In this document: positions 12,732-27,200 of the stretch, piece by piece
How the letters are laid out: each line of letters opens with the position of its first letter
Position numbering within the stretch: the first letter of the stretch is position 1
Notes under the pieces: generated by a model
Told to the model about the DNA's origin: nothing
The model's database searches: none
What the model saw: the letters and a program-made list of their open reading frames with translations, nothing else
Program-made: the position numbers and the translations under genes
Source: Daphnia pulex
Taxonomy: Eukaryota; Arthropoda; Branchiopoda; Diplostraca; Daphniidae
Direction of reading: 5' to 3'
NCBI RefSeq assembly: GCF_021134715.1
Contig: NC_060027.1
Location: 1,612,001 to 1,676,000, forward strand
DNA length: 64,000 bases

Positions 12732-13616
12732 TCACTCGGTTTTCTTGACTTTCTTCGAAGGCCTTCTCAGTTTCAATGTCAAGAATATAATGGCCAGATT
12801 GAGAATCAAACTAACCGAATAGTTGGCCAACAATGGGGCGTCGAAACCGCGATCCAAAGTTGTAAAAATCCTCGCTGGGAAAAACAAACAAAAGAGATAA
12901 AAATCGAATTCTACAAGGGAATGAATCGTTTAAAACACTTACTGACGCAAGTGTAGACGGCAATGGACCAGGTTAAAACACTAACCGACTCTGAGTTTTG
13001 AGAGGCGTGCATAGTTCGAAGTTGAGCCAGTTTACTCGCCGCAGATATCGGAGTGCAAAGGCTCTTAATATTTTAAAAACAAATCGTTCAATTGTCTAAT
13101 CTCTTTTTCTGACATTGTAAACAAATAATTTTACCATTAGCGTGACTAGTAGGGCGCCAGGAAACATTCCCGAGGTCAAGGCGTAAACGACGGCCGAATA
13201 GGCACCGAATGCGGCGAACCATTTCGTACCGATTTGATTACTGTAATGAAGGACAAGTGCCAAAAGGAGGAGATCCTGACCGACCAGAAATGGATACTCC
13301 AAATAAGATGAAAGTGCGTAACCGCTAGATACACTGTAGCACAGGCCAATAGTAAACCTACATGTGATACAATGACCTACTTAATTCTCTTCCGAGTTAA
13401 ACGTGACGAGGTATACTATAATTATTCAGAGAAATCAATAGAAATAGACAGATGAAACACTTACGAAGTCAATTCCAGTAAAGTGCCGGGTAGACTCAGT
13501 CCAGTGGTGCTTTTGCTTTTCACGAGACTAATTATCTGCGGCACTTTTAAAACAATACACAGCACAATTGTTGAAATGTTGGCAAAGCCAATTGATAAAG
13601 AATACAAGTCAGTCAT
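12732..13616 (-). CDS. Slc66a3: PQ-loop repeat transporter SLC66A3 (PQLC3)
   Basis: Four exons: 13616 to about 13465, about 13357-13136, 13066-12950 and 12873-12732. The protein is a small multi-pass membrane protein. PQ-loop motif 1 is LKVPQIISLVKSKSTTGLSL, and a second, weaker one is SAASKLAQLRTMHASQNSES followed by SVLTW and YTCARIFTT. The blocks SLPGTLLELT, YLEYPFLVGQD and SAASKLAQL line up with vertebrate SLC66A3. The family belongs with the SWEET/PQ-loop (MtN3) fold and sits in lysosomal or other endomembranes; the substrate of SLC66A3 is not established. The C-terminus ends in a Lys-rich stretch, RRPSKKVKKTE. It is divergent from MRPL42 with 220 bases between the start codons. Confidence 0.93.
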
Positions 13617-13836
13617 TTTTGAGAGTGACGTGGTTGATCGACTGATCTGATCAAAGTCCAGCAGAAGACTGACTATTTTTCAAAACTACTTTTGATGAGT
13701 TTACAGAGTTACATGACGTCTGGCAAATCAATCGAGATCATGCTGACCGACCCATTTTTCTTCTTTGTATTTTTAAATAATGGCAACGTTGTAGTGTTCG
13801 TCTGCTCGACTGTCAAACACATTTTCGTCGAGAAAC
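13617..13836. promoter_or_regulatory. Bidirectional promoter region, SLC66A3 / MRPL42
   Basis: Only 220 bases separate the start codons of two divergent genes, so both 5' UTRs and promoters must fit here or overlap. No TATA box in a convincing position is visible, as expected for housekeeping genes. Confidence 0.6.
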
Positions 13837-14369
13837 ATGGCCGCATCTTTAAAAACTTTGAGCGGCCTTGCTCAAAACAAAAGTTTGTTGAATTTTGGTG
13901 CTAGGCATGCCAACTTATTCGGCTATGGAATTATACGAAGCAACCACATCATCCAAAAGGAAAATCCAGAGGAAAAAATTGTCATGGCTGATAATGGAGA
14001 CACAATTGTGTGCTGGCATCCCCAACAAAAGTAAGCATTTTCTATCATTTAAATTAATTTTGCTTTTTTGTATCACTTGATTCTTATTTGATTTGTCTAA
14101 AAATAAAAAAAACTGTCGTCCATTAATCCAATTTTTGTTCCCACAGATTCCCTTATGAATGTAGTCTTCCCATGCCAACAAAGACAATCGATGTAAACCA
14201 AGTTCTCAGGTCAGAACAAGAAGACATAGCAGAAATATTTCATTTCGAGAAGCCACAGCAGCAAAGGGAATATTTAATGAAGATGACCGCCACAACCAAA
14301 CATCGTTGGTTCCCCAGGCTAGGAAAGAAATTTGGAAAGAAAAATAAGCCAGATCGCGAATTTTTGTAA
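13837..14369 (+). CDS. MRPL42: Mitochondrial ribosomal protein L42 (mL42)
   Basis: Two exons, 13837-14030 and 14147-14369, joined in frame to give 138 residues. The diagnostic block is TIVCWHPQQKFPYECSLPMP, matching the VCWHP...PYE...P.P signature of metazoan MRPL42, and the C-terminal TTKHRWFPR matches the vertebrate TTKHRWYP. The first 30 or so residues (MAASLKTLSGLAQNKSLLNFG) are hydroxylated and basic without acids, fitting a mitochondrial presequence. The protein is a structural part of the mitochondrial large ribosomal subunit. The AATAAA-like run just after the stop (about 14405) may serve polyadenylation. Confidence 0.93.
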
Positions 14370-14458
14370 TGCATCGTGAAAAATGCGTGTAGTTAAGTAA
14401 AAAAAAATAAAAAAGACAAAACAATGAGAAAGTCTAAGGTTTTCGTTCCTCTTTGACT

Positions 14459-16381
14459 TTAATCGACACGATTACGCTTCGGCAGTTGGAGCTAGACAAG
14501 AGATAAATTTAAGAAAAAAGAAACAATTACAAACTAGATAAATCACATACAGTTTATAAAATCTTGATAAAAACTTACCAAATCTGAGAGACCGTCATTT
14601 GACTGACTTTCTTGCTGCCTTTGATCTTGCTGGTTCATTTCCCTTCGACTTGATTTCATGTTTCTATGCTGCGGAAATGACGGCATCAACTTGGAATCGC
14701 ATGCTGCAATAAGCAATAAAACATCACATTAGAGCTATAACAATGTCAAGTAAAAGAGAAAAACCTACGTAGGGGTTGTTCTCTGAAGTAGGAGCTCTGG
14801 AGACACTCCTCAGCAGTGGCTCGTTTGGCTGGATCGTACATGAAAAGGAAATTTAGCAACCGGAGACCAGCTGGACTCAAGTACGGGAATTTGTTCTTGA
14901 GATTGTTGTACGGCTGTGACTTGAGGGTGAAATTCTGCAAAGCGGGCAGTTGGTCCATTTCAGGCCAAATAGCAGCATGGGGAGTCCCCAAGAGTTCGAT
15001 AATCATATCCAACTGCTGAACTTCAGTTCGGCCGGGCAACAGAGGCTTGTGGAGCAGCAATTCTCCTGCATAATTAAAAATGAGCCTTCAGCGAAACAGG
15101 AAACGCATTTACAATAGGACACACGAACCGAGAATGCAACCAGCCGCCCAAATATCAATGGCTGTTGTGTGAGTTGGAGAATTGAGTAGAAGTTCTGGAG
15201 CTCGGTACCACAAAGTCACGACGCGAGGCGTCATCGGTTTAATTGGTTCACCGAATCGACGTGCCAGTCCAAAGTCGGCTAATGAAGAAAACGGTGAGTA
15301 GATCAATTCAGATAAGGAATTCCATTAAAATTTGATTTTACCAATTTTGACGCATCCTCGATCAGTCATTAAAAGATTGGAAACTTTCAGATCACGGTGG
15401 ATGTAATAGTGCTTATGAAGGTACGCAAGTCCCTGGAAAACCTAAAGAGAAAAAGGAAATTTAGAAATTCTGAAAACCAAAAGACAAGAAAATAAATCTC
15501 ATACTTGGAGACCAATGCATTTCACTTGAGCTTCAGTGAAAGGGTTTGGCATATTGTCAAGTATCGAAGCCAAATCCTGCTCGCAGTACTCCATGACTAG
15601 AAAAACACTACGCCAAATAAAACGGGAATCAAGATACAGTTGCCTATGAAATTTATTGATTATGTTTTACCTTTCAAGACTTCTGCCAACCACGACTTCT
15701 TTGATGGCCACAATATTTTCATGTTGGCAATTCAACAGCAAAGTAATTTCACGTATGGCGCTGAGTGGAAGTCCATCCTTTTCTCTTTCCATACGCATTT
15801 TCTTCAACGCGACAACTTCTCCATTTCGGGTATCCCTTGCTCTATCTAAAAATTAAAATACATTATCAAAATATTCATCTGAATGCTGTGTTATAAAGTT
15901 GATGTTCTTACAAACTATGCCATAGGTCCCTTCACCAATGCGGTTCAGCTTCTCAAATTCAGAGACAGATCTGCACTTGCCCAGCTAAACCATCAAACAA
16001 AGAAATTAGTGGTTAATGAAGTCACTCAATAAATTTCGAGTAAAGTCTTACGATATAATGAACAAGATGATAAAGCAATAGAAAAACATCATTTAGAGGA
16101 CTAATACTAAGTGACTCAAGAGAACAGGATGTGTTGTAGTGCAACTATATCCAACGTTTGATTTCCTGTTGCATAGGTTTCATTACTCCTTAAAAGTTTC
16201 TATTTATTACTACTGTCAAACTATCCGGATGTGAGTCACGTTTACAGTCCTAAATAAACATGCAAATGTAAGGAACAAGTAATAATACATTATCTTTTTC
16301 CGGAATCGGCATGGGCTGACCGGTAAGGAAAGATGTCAGAACCCCCTTTTTGTTGACTGGAATGCTTGGATCCTGCATCAT
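14459..16381 (-). CDS. Cdk10: Cyclin-dependent kinase 10
   Basis: Roughly eight exons from 16381 down to the stop at 14459. The order is: N-terminal exon (to about 16287), [19 protein letters not shown] with the glycine loop GEGTYGIV (15985-15913), [19 protein letters not shown] catalytic loop (about 15440-15340), [20 protein letters not shown] activation segment (about 15280), then the C-lobe with GTPHAAIWP and [20 protein letters not shown]. These match CDK10 of other animals rather than CDK11, including the [19 protein letters not shown] run. CDK10 partners with cyclin M and phosphorylates ETS2. The last exon ([10 protein letters not shown]) is short and basic. The gene diverges from UBE2E. 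Confidence 0.94.
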
Positions 16382-16920
16382 GGTTTACGATCGACTTGAA
16401 TGTCTTTTCTACACAAATATAAAAAATTATATGTCACATAAATTGAATAGGGTACAAATCAATTCGTATAAATAAAATTACATAAAAAAAAGGTTGCTGC
16501 TTGAGGGGGAAAAAAACACGCGACAACAATAGTCATGCCTTCTGAGATTGCAGTGGCGGCAAATTCGCCGGGGTGACAGAAAGAGAATTTATTTTTAATG
16601 TTGATGCGATATTTTTAGATTGAACCAGAGTTGAAATGAAAATTTCATTAATATAATCCGAAATATAATCAAAGGAAAGGGAGAGATAAAAAGATAAAAT
16701 GGTTAAATCAAGGTGAGAATTGGCAACCTAAACTGGGTATGTTGTATGTATTCGCTTAGACGGTGGCTGCTGTATCGTTCGCAGGAGAGTCAGAACGCCC
16801 CAATAAAACAATCCTTTTATTTTAAATATATCTCCTGCCATTGAGGAATTACAATTCGAAGGAGCAATTCGTTCCTTCCGCAGCTGAAGTCAGTCATTTT
16901 CTGTGGTACGTTTCAATTCT
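16382..16920. promoter_or_regulatory. Divergent promoter region, CDK10 / UBE2E
   Basis: Lies between the CDK10 start and the probable 5' UTR exon of UBE2E, whose coding exon is preceded by an acceptor (TTATAGCAG) at about 17277. The transcription starts cannot be fixed from sequence alone. Confidence 0.4.
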
Positions 16921-17313
16921 ATTACAAGCTTGATGTCTATATTTTCTGTCGTCGGCTTTGTCCCCTTCAGGCTTTGTGTGTTTGCTTGGGTAAGAATGGG
17001 TTAAGAAACTCAGACACACAGAAAAAAAAAAAAACTAGAAATGGGTTTCCATTATTGTAGTCCCAGGATTGAAACTTGAGTTAGCAACACATTTTCCCAT
17101 AGGGATTTCATGGGTTATTTAATAACTTTCCCAGTAAACATTTCTGTGTAATTGAGTGCTGTTATCTAATAATAAGTTAATGGATAAGATTGTACTTTGT
17201 CCATGAAAAGTTGGAAAGCTTCCAAAACCTTTATTTTGCCAATTCTTTTAATTTTGTTTGTTTGTTTTTATAGCAGATTGATCTGGAGATCTCATTACTA
17301 CATCAGCTGCTCC

Positions 17314-18178
<865 letters not shown>

Positions 18179-19174
18179 TTCTTTTTGTTTCTTTCCTAAT
18201 TTTTTCATTTCTTTAAAAAAAAACTCCCCTTTGAAAAAAATCTGTCAAAATCCGCCACAACTCATGGAATTTTCTTTTCTTTTTTTACATAAAAAACAAC
18301 ATCCTCATTTGATTTGTTTTGGTTGTTTTCCTTATCATTTCTCCCCCCCCCCCCATCTAATTATTTTCGGCACACCTAGAGGATTTTTTCTTAAAGCTCT
18401 AGTCTGGTCCACATAAAACTTTTTTCTTTTAAAGTAAAAAAAGAAATTCCCTCCTATCCATTGAAAGACGCACATCTCGCTGTTTGGAATAAGGACTCTG
18501 TTTGGAAAAATTACGCAAAAAAAACAAAAAAAAAATTCTCAACGTCCCGTCGTAACTCCCGCCCGCTCCCCTTCCCCAACCCCACACCATTCTCGTGTCA
18601 TAATTCGAAATTTCTTATTAATGGTTTTTTTGCCCTCTTGGAATTGCAGAGGTAGAAGAAAATACACGACTTTGTTTAAAATCCCACGAATTCAAATTTT
18701 TTAAATTGATGTAAAATTTCATTTGTATTGATATATCTACAACAATCATTGTATCAATTTTTTGTAAGAAACGCGAAAGAATATCTTGAGGGAAGGTTAA
18801 GGTAAATATGATACCGGGATGGAAACATGTTGAACGAAAAAGTTTTACGCAAAAATCACATCCCGACTATGACTTAAGTTCATCAAGAAAATTCCATTAT
18901 TTTAGCCCATTTGACCGAGTTCGAATTCAAAAAGAGAACAATTAAAAATTCAATATAGATAATTTTATCTCTTCACCTGCTAAATGAACTAGACTCATTA
19001 ATTAAGACACAACAAGAATTATAGAAGATATATCGAAGACAGGCGGATTCCCTCATGTTAAAACGTGCCCGTATTACATTTAACGAGCCTTCAAGTGCGG
19101 TTCAATTAGTGCTCCATTAACCCAATATCTTTCTCAGATGCTCAAAACAAAAACCAAAAAAAGTATAGCTGTTT
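18179..19174. other. Convergent 3' UTR region, UBE2E and tetraspanin
   Basis: Rich in poly-A and poly-T runs with a C-run near 18345. It should hold the 3' UTRs of two convergent genes. No coding exon recognised. Confidence 0.5.
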
Positions 19175-20693
19175 TTAAACGGAATGATAACTGCCACGAA
19201 TGGCCTTGGCCAAGAGACAAGCAAAGACAATACCAATCAATTGAATGAAGGCAATGCCAACCCCAATACCGGCAAACACACCTGCCTTGTGTTTGACTTG
19301 CTCGGCGAGCTCAGGGACGCATCCGACTGTCCAGAGTCGTTCGTCAGCGTCGGGACTCAAGATCATGTTGGATCCGCAGCCAACTGTGTACTCCTTGCAA
19401 CAGCTGTCTGGGACATTGATGCCATGGCTGAAGGTTGTGTTTGCCCAGTCGCTGTAATTCTTGACACCACAGCAGTGAACCTGAAAATGTGATTTTAGAA
19501 AATGGGTTAACTCTCTAAAGTCCTTGTAAGCAAAAATGATAATCACATTACCTCATTCTGCATGATGTTCCATGTCTCTGTGACTCCCTCATGACCAGTG
19601 ACATTGTACTGTTGCTGAGCTTTGTACATGTTTTCAGTCAAAGTGACATCCACATCATTTCGTAAAACATAGGCAGCAATACCCCCAGCAAGTTCACAGA
19701 TGAAGATGACTGCAAGGAAGACTGAGAACTACACACACACAAGATTTCCAACTGTTAGTCAAACCACCATTTGCAATAATCAAATCAAGGTCACTCTTAC
19801 TGTAATCATCATGCAGTTATTTTCTCTGACTGCACCACAGCATCCGAAAAAAGCCACCAGGAAGATGACCACACCAACAATGATGAAAAGCATGGGAGCA
19901 GATAGGAATTCATTTCCCAAGAAATCCAGATACGTGGAATAGAGTCCCTGAATAACAGCCGCCGTGATGATGAGCGTAATGCCCGAAACCTGAGATGAGA
20001 AAAGCAATAAAAAGATTATTAACACGATATAATAATATACGGGGGTGGTCGTCGACTGCAGACACGAGGATCCCAGACACAATTTACGACCCCCCTAACA
20101 CAATAGAGAGGAGAATATCATCCACGCCACAAGATTGAACGCAACCCCACTACCGCAAAAGTAGTTAAACAAAAAAGGGAACATAAATAAAACTAAAAAA
20201 GAAGAAAACTGTATCCCCAAGAGAGAAAGGTAGTTGAAACAAGTTTTTCAAAAAGAGTTCGATGTGTTGACACGGTTGCCCGTGGCAGCAAATGGAAATT
20301 TGTCGAGCCATTCGTTTTTCTTTTCCCAGAAAAAGAAGTTATCACCCCCGTTATTCGAGGAAAAAAATATACGTAAGCCCCAAGTTTTATAGATTTCAAA
20401 CCAGCCTGTGAACAAAAGAAAAGTCTGGCTCCATTTTTCCGTTGTTGCAATCCGTCTGCAACACCGTCATGCGTTAGAGCATCAGATAAAATGTCGAATA
20501 ACACGAAACAAAAATTGGGCATTGCAACAATGGGGAAAAACCACGTTAACATTCAGACACGCCATGTAGCAAATGACGAGGGGCGTTTTTGGGGGAACTG
20601 ATAAAAACTTGGGAAACATTTCTTTTTACTCACAGCGAACAGTAGATTGAAGATGAAGAGCAAATACTTGATGAATTTCATTCCAGTCTCCAT
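19175..20693 (-). CDS. CD63-like tetraspanin
   Basis: Starts at 20693 (METGMKFIKYLLFIFNLLF) and ends at 19175. The four transmembrane segments are visible: exon 1; ITLIITAAVIQG and APMLFIIVGVVIFLVAFFG (about 19990-19810); FLAVIFICELAGGIAAYVL; and IGVGIAFIQLIGIVFACLLA. The large extracellular loop carries the tetraspanin CCG motif (HCCGVKNYSDW) plus DSCC and further Cys residues for its disulfides. The C-terminal tail is GSYHSV, a YxxPhi-type sorting signal like the GYEVM end of CD63, so endosomal/lysosomal targeting is likely. Five or so exons; introns are short except the first (about 20635-19990). Similar proteins in arthropods are called CD63 antigen-like or Tsp. Confidence 0.9.
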
Positions 20694-23600
20694 TTTGAAC
20701 TATACAATAGCAAATAAAACTTTGAAGTAAAACCAAAACCTAGCGAGTAGAGTTGGCTGTTGAATTCGAAGCGACAGGAAGATGGTGCAACTAATGTCCT
20801 TAGGATACGACGACTTCTCAACGACTGAAACGGTAAAATGTTGCGTCTCCACTATCAAGACGAATGGGTCGCAGCGCCTCTAGCGGCTAAATTTACAAAT
20901 TGTGTACACGTAAAAGAAATAAAAAAAACTAAATAGATCCGATGGTGGAATAGCGACAACGACGTGAAAAGTACGTGAAAGAGGGAAATCCATATTGATT
21001 AGAAACATGGAAATGGTTTGTTGTCGTGCTCTGTATCCGCTTGTTCAGATCCGGGTACATTTTATTTATTCGATCCAAGACTTGTCTATAATAATAAGCG
21101 GCTTAGAGAGCTGAATGGAGCGGAAATTTATGCAAACGGATGGGGGCCACCACACACAGAAATGGTGACTCATTTTTATTTTTTAACCGTCTTTTATAGT
21201 TCCTTTCATCGCCACGTTGTTGGTGTATGCATGGAATGCCACCTGGATTCATCATCCGTGACGTCACGTTCATAATATCTTGCACAAATGCAAGAACGTA
21301 CATTGCCACAAGTCGGCCCTGAGTTTTATTTTCCTGTCCTTCCCAAAAAATAAATAAAATAAAAAAAAGTACACGTTTTATATATTGATTGGACCTTCAG
21401 TTTTCTGTAATTCTTTATTGCGTCTGGCTGAGTTTCGGCAACCAATCTTACTCACATTTTCCCAGCAGGGCTAATAATACAATGTCACCGCGAAAGGTTT
21501 CGTATGAGAAATATTCAATCGATAAAATCGATGTCTCTTGTGTGTCGTGATGACAAAGTGGTCAAATGAATTGTCGCCAGCGTCATCGTATGCGTCCCGG
21601 GAAAAAAAAAGGGGAGGGAAAATCAGTGAAGAAATCCCGGATGTTGATCCTTCCCCACTTGCACACGCTGATTCACCAAAAAATTCTCTATTCCAAAGCT
21701 GACGCGCGTGTGTAAGTGAATCATCTTGGCTTTTATACCCTCATCATAGAAAAATCCCATCAGATAATGGCACTCAATCCCGCGATTATCGATCCCTCAC
21801 TCAAACTCCCGTAAAAAGAAACACACGGGAAGGTAGTACAGCGTCGGAGGGCTAATAAAATGAACATCTGGAATCATTTCCACCCGTTAACTTCTTCCCA
21901 GTTTACTACTTATTCCAACTTTCGTCGGCTATACAGCGAAATCACCTTAAGAGTACACACACACACACACAGCTCAGCGTTAACGATTTTTGACTTAACT
22001 AAAAAACAAAAAATGGGCGCTGCAGCAGCTCTCTTGTTTGTAAAACAAAAGTCGAGTTTCGGACCCCGGTGGATGTGTTTAGAATCCCTATACACACTTA
22101 ATAGGGTAGGGGAGAGCGTGCTGTGCCAAAAGAGTGACAGCTAGCTTCACTTCAAGTAGCAGGCAGGCGAGCTTGGGTATACACGCTTCTTGATTGCCTA
22201 ATGGCCGCCCACATTTTTCTACTTTTTTCCATTTTAGATTACCAGCTCTTCAAGCATTTTTACACGACCCCTGGAAAAACAAACATGAAAGAACCTTTCA
22301 TCAGAATGTCTTTTAAGTTTTTCGGCTATAATTAATTCATTCGTTGGATATACAAGGAAAGAATTCAAATCATTTACCCGATTTTTTTTTTTTGCTCTTG
22401 CCTGATGATGGTCCCCCCTTCTCGGATGATTAACTTTGGACTTTTGTGTAGGACGACACAATAGTTTTCTTTTTCTCTTTCAGTTACTTCTTTTACTTTT
22501 GCAGTTTTTTTTCTTTTTCTACGACTTTCATTATTTGATCTGACGTCAAGTTGGGGTACGTTTTTCCTCCTTTTCTCTCGTCCTTGTTGACGTTTCTAAT
22601 CAGTTTCATCCAATAAGCAGCTGTACCGCCGCTGGCTCCAAACTGAAATTCATTTCAAGGAAAATCTAATAAAAATAAAGAAACATCATGAAATCTTATG
22701 GGGGACAATTCAAGAAACTACTTACACCTACACTTACGCCCGTTCTATCGTGTGTCAGGGTTATTGTTTGACTTTCACCTGTTCCGACTAAATAAAACAC
22801 ACGAATTATTATCGATCGACGAAACGGGCCAAGCAAGCAGCAGTTTACGCACGTTATTGCTATAAACCCCGAGGCTTTGTCTCTTTTTTTTTCCCTCTTT
22901 GCTCGGTCACGCGGCTAATCTTGGCCATCTCCCACCGGACGAACTTTCTCCTTCCTATCCACTTCCGCTTTTTTTCCCCTCCGGAGCCAACGGCACGAAC
23001 CTAACCCCCTCTTGAATAATACACCAAAGGATAAAACCGTTCAACAGCCCAGCTCTTTGCATATCTTTAGATACACAAAATCGCGTGTCTACGAGTTATT
23101 TTGTACCTTCGCTCAGTCGTGGGTGGGAGGGACACCCAGTCAGTCATCATATCCCCGAGGGGAGGGCAAAGAGAGAGATAGAGAATCTTCTGCAATCAGC
23201 TCCGCTTTTCGTCCCCGTGATCCACTGTGTCAAGGCTCGTGCTTGTTCTATATTCCACTCGAAATAAAAAGAGAAAGAAAGTAAAACCTATCGGCGGCGG
23301 GAACTTGCTTTTTTCTTTTTTTTCTAACCCCCCGTCACGATTCGTTTTCCCGCTCCGTGCTGCTGTGTGGATCCAATCAGTTTGCGGACACAACAACTTG
23401 ATTGCGAGACGATAGACTACTTTAGAGTGCCTTCGGACGGGCGGAATTGTATAGAGATAAATAGATATAGCCCTTAACTCCTCTGCTACGGTATCGATTG
23501 AGTCCCCGAGAAAAGATATAGAGACTCTGTGTGGATATATCAGATTAATTCCGCTCGATTCCGGTGATGGTTTATGGAGGAGAGATCCTGCGGCCTTTTT

Positions 23601-24204
23601 TCTAAAAACGGGATAACTTGGTTAGATGATAATGGCTGCATAGCATTTTAGATTATGTGTACTGTGTGTGTCGTGGATCCTTTTGCGTCCGTCCTGCCGA
23701 GGCTGGTATTTTTTGGGGTTCCATTTCACGTCGCATCTGATGCAATTGCACGCACGAACTTGCACACATCGTTCTCTTCACACACGTGCATGAGAAATAG
23801 GAAACCGGCATGGTTTTCCCGGTTGCATTTCGTGTTGGCCGAAAACAAGGATCTGAAAAAAGAAATAAAAAGTTCGGAGAGAGAGAGAGAGATGTCTGGA
23901 AACGCTGATAACGCCATCGCACGCCGGAAGATGTCTCAGTTTGATTCGCTTTGAGGAGCACGAACGGTCGTAATCAACATCAAGCTATAAAATCCATGGT
24001 GCGCATTTTCTCCAACAAACAAGTTTGGGGGGTCGATACTATCGATGGGCAAGCAATCGCTAATTGTGTTTGCACGCAACTAATTAGCTATAAAATGATT
24101 AGTGGTTGTTTTGCGTCGAAACGTAAAATGAATGGGAACTTCGGTAATGGATATCGGGGTATATCTGCGTTTTAGTAAAGCATAGTTTCAACAATTAAAA
24201 TCAA
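20694..24204. other. Long mostly non-coding region between tetraspanin and gene A
   Basis: About 3.5 kb with a (CA)n run at 21957-21971, a GA run at about 23878-23893, and many pyrimidine tracts. Its left end holds the promoter of the tetraspanin gene. The reading frames here are short and of odd composition. One exon pair at 22493-22790 is listed separately as possibly real. Confidence 0.5.
22493..22790 (-). CDS. Possible terminal exons of an unrecognised gene
   Basis: On the minus strand an acceptor (AATTTCAG at about 22643) opens a 150-base exon, 22642-22493, reading FGASGGTAAYWMKLIRNVNK and so on to a stop after EKEKKLQK. A possible upstream exon begins after TTTATTTAG (about 22790), reads VGTGESQTITLTHDRTG, and ends at GGC|GTAAGT in the same phase. 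The composition is protein-like and unlike the surrounding low-complexity DNA. I do not recognise the family and found no start codon. It could also be chance. No function is proposed. Confidence 0.3.
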
Positions 24205-27200
24205 TTACTTATTAAAAATTTCAAATTCGTTGTCAGCAATTTCAACAATGCGAATCTGCAAATTCAATTGAAAACAAAACAGATATTTAAACAATTTGAG
24301 GATTTGCTATTTAAGTTAATAAATTTAGTATACACACCACGCTGTGGCTTGAAGAAATAACCAATTTATAAACTGGTTCCCCATTCGAAACTGCAGTTAG
24401 CCACGATAATCCGTAATAATCAGATTCTCCGACGAACACAGGGGTCCAAGTCTGAAATGTGAAATAATCGTATAAAACGTTAAGAAATTCTTAAATAAGA
24501 ATTTAAGAAATGATATTTTTCTAGACGATTTGTCCTCTAGAACAATTACTTATTGAAGTTTCTCGTACCTCAGTAGACCAGATAATTATTTCGTTTTTAG
24601 AAGTTGACGCCAGAAATTTTCCATCGTGGGAGAACACGAGGAGAAGTACACAATCTGTATGTTTATCAAGAATGAGAGGCCTTTTTGTTTCTTCAAAGGG
24701 ATTCCAGACGACGATCGAACCGCTGCTCAGTCCACTACCAAAACAAACTGACGTACATTTTTTGCAAATAAATAATTACAAGTTACTAACTAAGTAAAAT
24801 TGAAATTGTTTGATGATTTCCTGGCCACGTCAATTTCGCCACTTGTTTTGTTATTCGGACGCCATGCAAAACAATAGCATTTCGGGTTAATCTTAAATGA
24901 GTGAAATACCTCTTCGCTATTCAAAGACCAAATCTACAAAAATATGAAGATTGAATTAATTAGAGAATAATTATTAGTTCAAGTTACAAGATTACGTTCA
25001 ACTTGTTTGATGATACAGATGCCAAATATTGTGTGGCTTCATCCCAAAATAAATTCCTTATGATACTGTCCTTATTATTATTAGAAGAAAAAATTAAGAC
25101 CCGAATAATAGAAACAATTCTCAATGGAAACTTACTTTGAGTTCAAATGTTGTAACAAGGAATGGTTCGATTTTGTCAATTTGAAAAATGTTGATTGTCC
25201 TATTGTCGAACCCCACAATGATTTGCTGATCATTCGTCCACGCCATATTAATAATAATTCCAGCACACATAATTGTGTGAAAAAGAGTTTTCTGTTTGTG
25301 TGAAGGATATGAATTCCAAAGTAACATTTGCTCCCGATCCTAAATGATAAATCAAAACAGCAAAGACAAAATATGAATGTAAGGCGGTAAGAGGAAATGA
25401 AAGAAATTTCAAAAATTATAGAAGCAGTTCCTTAAAAAGTTCCAGACGGAACACAATAGAAAGTTAGAGGTAAAACAACGCTCTCAAATGATAACTGATA
25501 TGATGACTCCGGGAAAAAGATTGAAACTTACGCGATCATATGTAGCTAATAACTCGTGTTTAGAAGGAGACCAGTAGATTGCGATAACTTCTTCCAAATG
25601 CTGCGTCACTCGAAAGACGATTTCACCGACTGGATAGCTCCACACAGCGACGCAACCATCTTGGAATCCAGCTGCAACATGGTCTCCTTTATGCTTATTA
25701 AAAAAAAAAAAAAAAAAAAACGATCAAAAACAATGAAATTCATAATATTGAACAATAAATAGAGAACTTACATCCCATTGAAGCGCCGTAATTTTTTTAA
25801 GGTTTTGCCCCTCAAATTTCACTTCGGCTTCTTTCCAGCTCGAAAAAGGTACGGATTCCTTGGAAGCACTGAAAATAGTCAATCTATTGCATTTGCAACA
25901 AGCGAGAACGGGTAACGTTGGGTGAAAGCGGAAAAACACTTCTCCGTTGATTTCAGGCACCGACTTCAGAACTTCCTTGAATTCATCTTCGTTATAGAAA
26001 TTTAGAATTAATAATTACATTAAATGACACAATATTTTTGTAAACGGTTTAAGAATATAAAGGAAACGCTAAACTTCTGAACAAATCTGCTGAAAATAGT
26101 GTTTTGGTAAGACTTGGTATACCACCATACACTGATGATGCGACAAATAGTATCGATGGAACTTACATGAAGGGAAATCTTTGAAATATGCAGCAGCAAT
26201 ACGCAAATACTGGGTTCCGGTTTGGGATGGTTCTCCTACCATATTCTTGATTGATTGGTAAGCATAGTGATTACTGCCTAATCCTAATCGTAAAAGAAAA
26301 TCGTAACAAACAATTGAATAAAAAGCTGAAATAGAATACTAAATACTGTTTAAATTGACAGGTAGATTTTTTGCCATGTTGACAAGAATGGATGCGTTTA
26401 CATTCCCAAAAGGATGTAAGCCTCGGGACAAATAATAAAAGAAAAGGCATCCAGCTGCAAACACGTCTCCGTAAACTGTAAAAGCAAACGCGATGTTTCT
26501 CCCACTTTGCCTTTTTGAGGTAGGTGAGCAAACGTCAGGTAACATCCAGTATTTCGGATGTAGGACACAATCATTTCCTGAGGATTGCAAACTTCCATCT
26601 AGATCACAATACATATTACGCATTGACTACGTAGATGTTTTTTATTTAACTTACGAAGGCAATCTGAAATCTTAATTAAAACCGACTGAGACCGAACAAT
26701 CAGAATAGAACTAGGATTAAGTTGTCCATGGACGAGTCCTTTGTCATGTAAAAAGTTTAGTCCGTTGGATATTTGACAAAGGGTGTTTGGTTTGAATGGC
26801 ATAGGTCCCGTGTATTGCTTATTACAATACTGTTCCAGGGTAGCGTCAAACCGCTCAAGAGCGAAATATCTGTTAAAAAATCTGTATTGGAAATGACTGG
26901 TTTCAATAAAAAGCAACAGAGAATTTTACCTCATGCGATCCACGTCCTCTTCATATCCAATAATGTTCAATACATTTTCATGATTCAAAGAATTTGCTAG
27001 ATGTTGATCGACGATGTTTTTCCAGTCTAATTGGCAGTCCACTTTTTGAATTCTTCTCACCACAACTTCTTTCACTTGATCATTGTCGCGCCAATACCCG
27101 TGATGCAAGACGCCACACCAACTTGGAATCAATAGTAACTGTTTTTTGCAACACAACTTCTTCCCAGTAAAGCAATGTGTCTCTTCGATTCTTCCCTTTT

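Noticed and set aside
25688-25710. Poly-A runs (also 40688-40713 and 31206-31224)
   Set aside because: On the minus strand these are poly-T tracts before intron acceptors or within introns, not retroposon tails.
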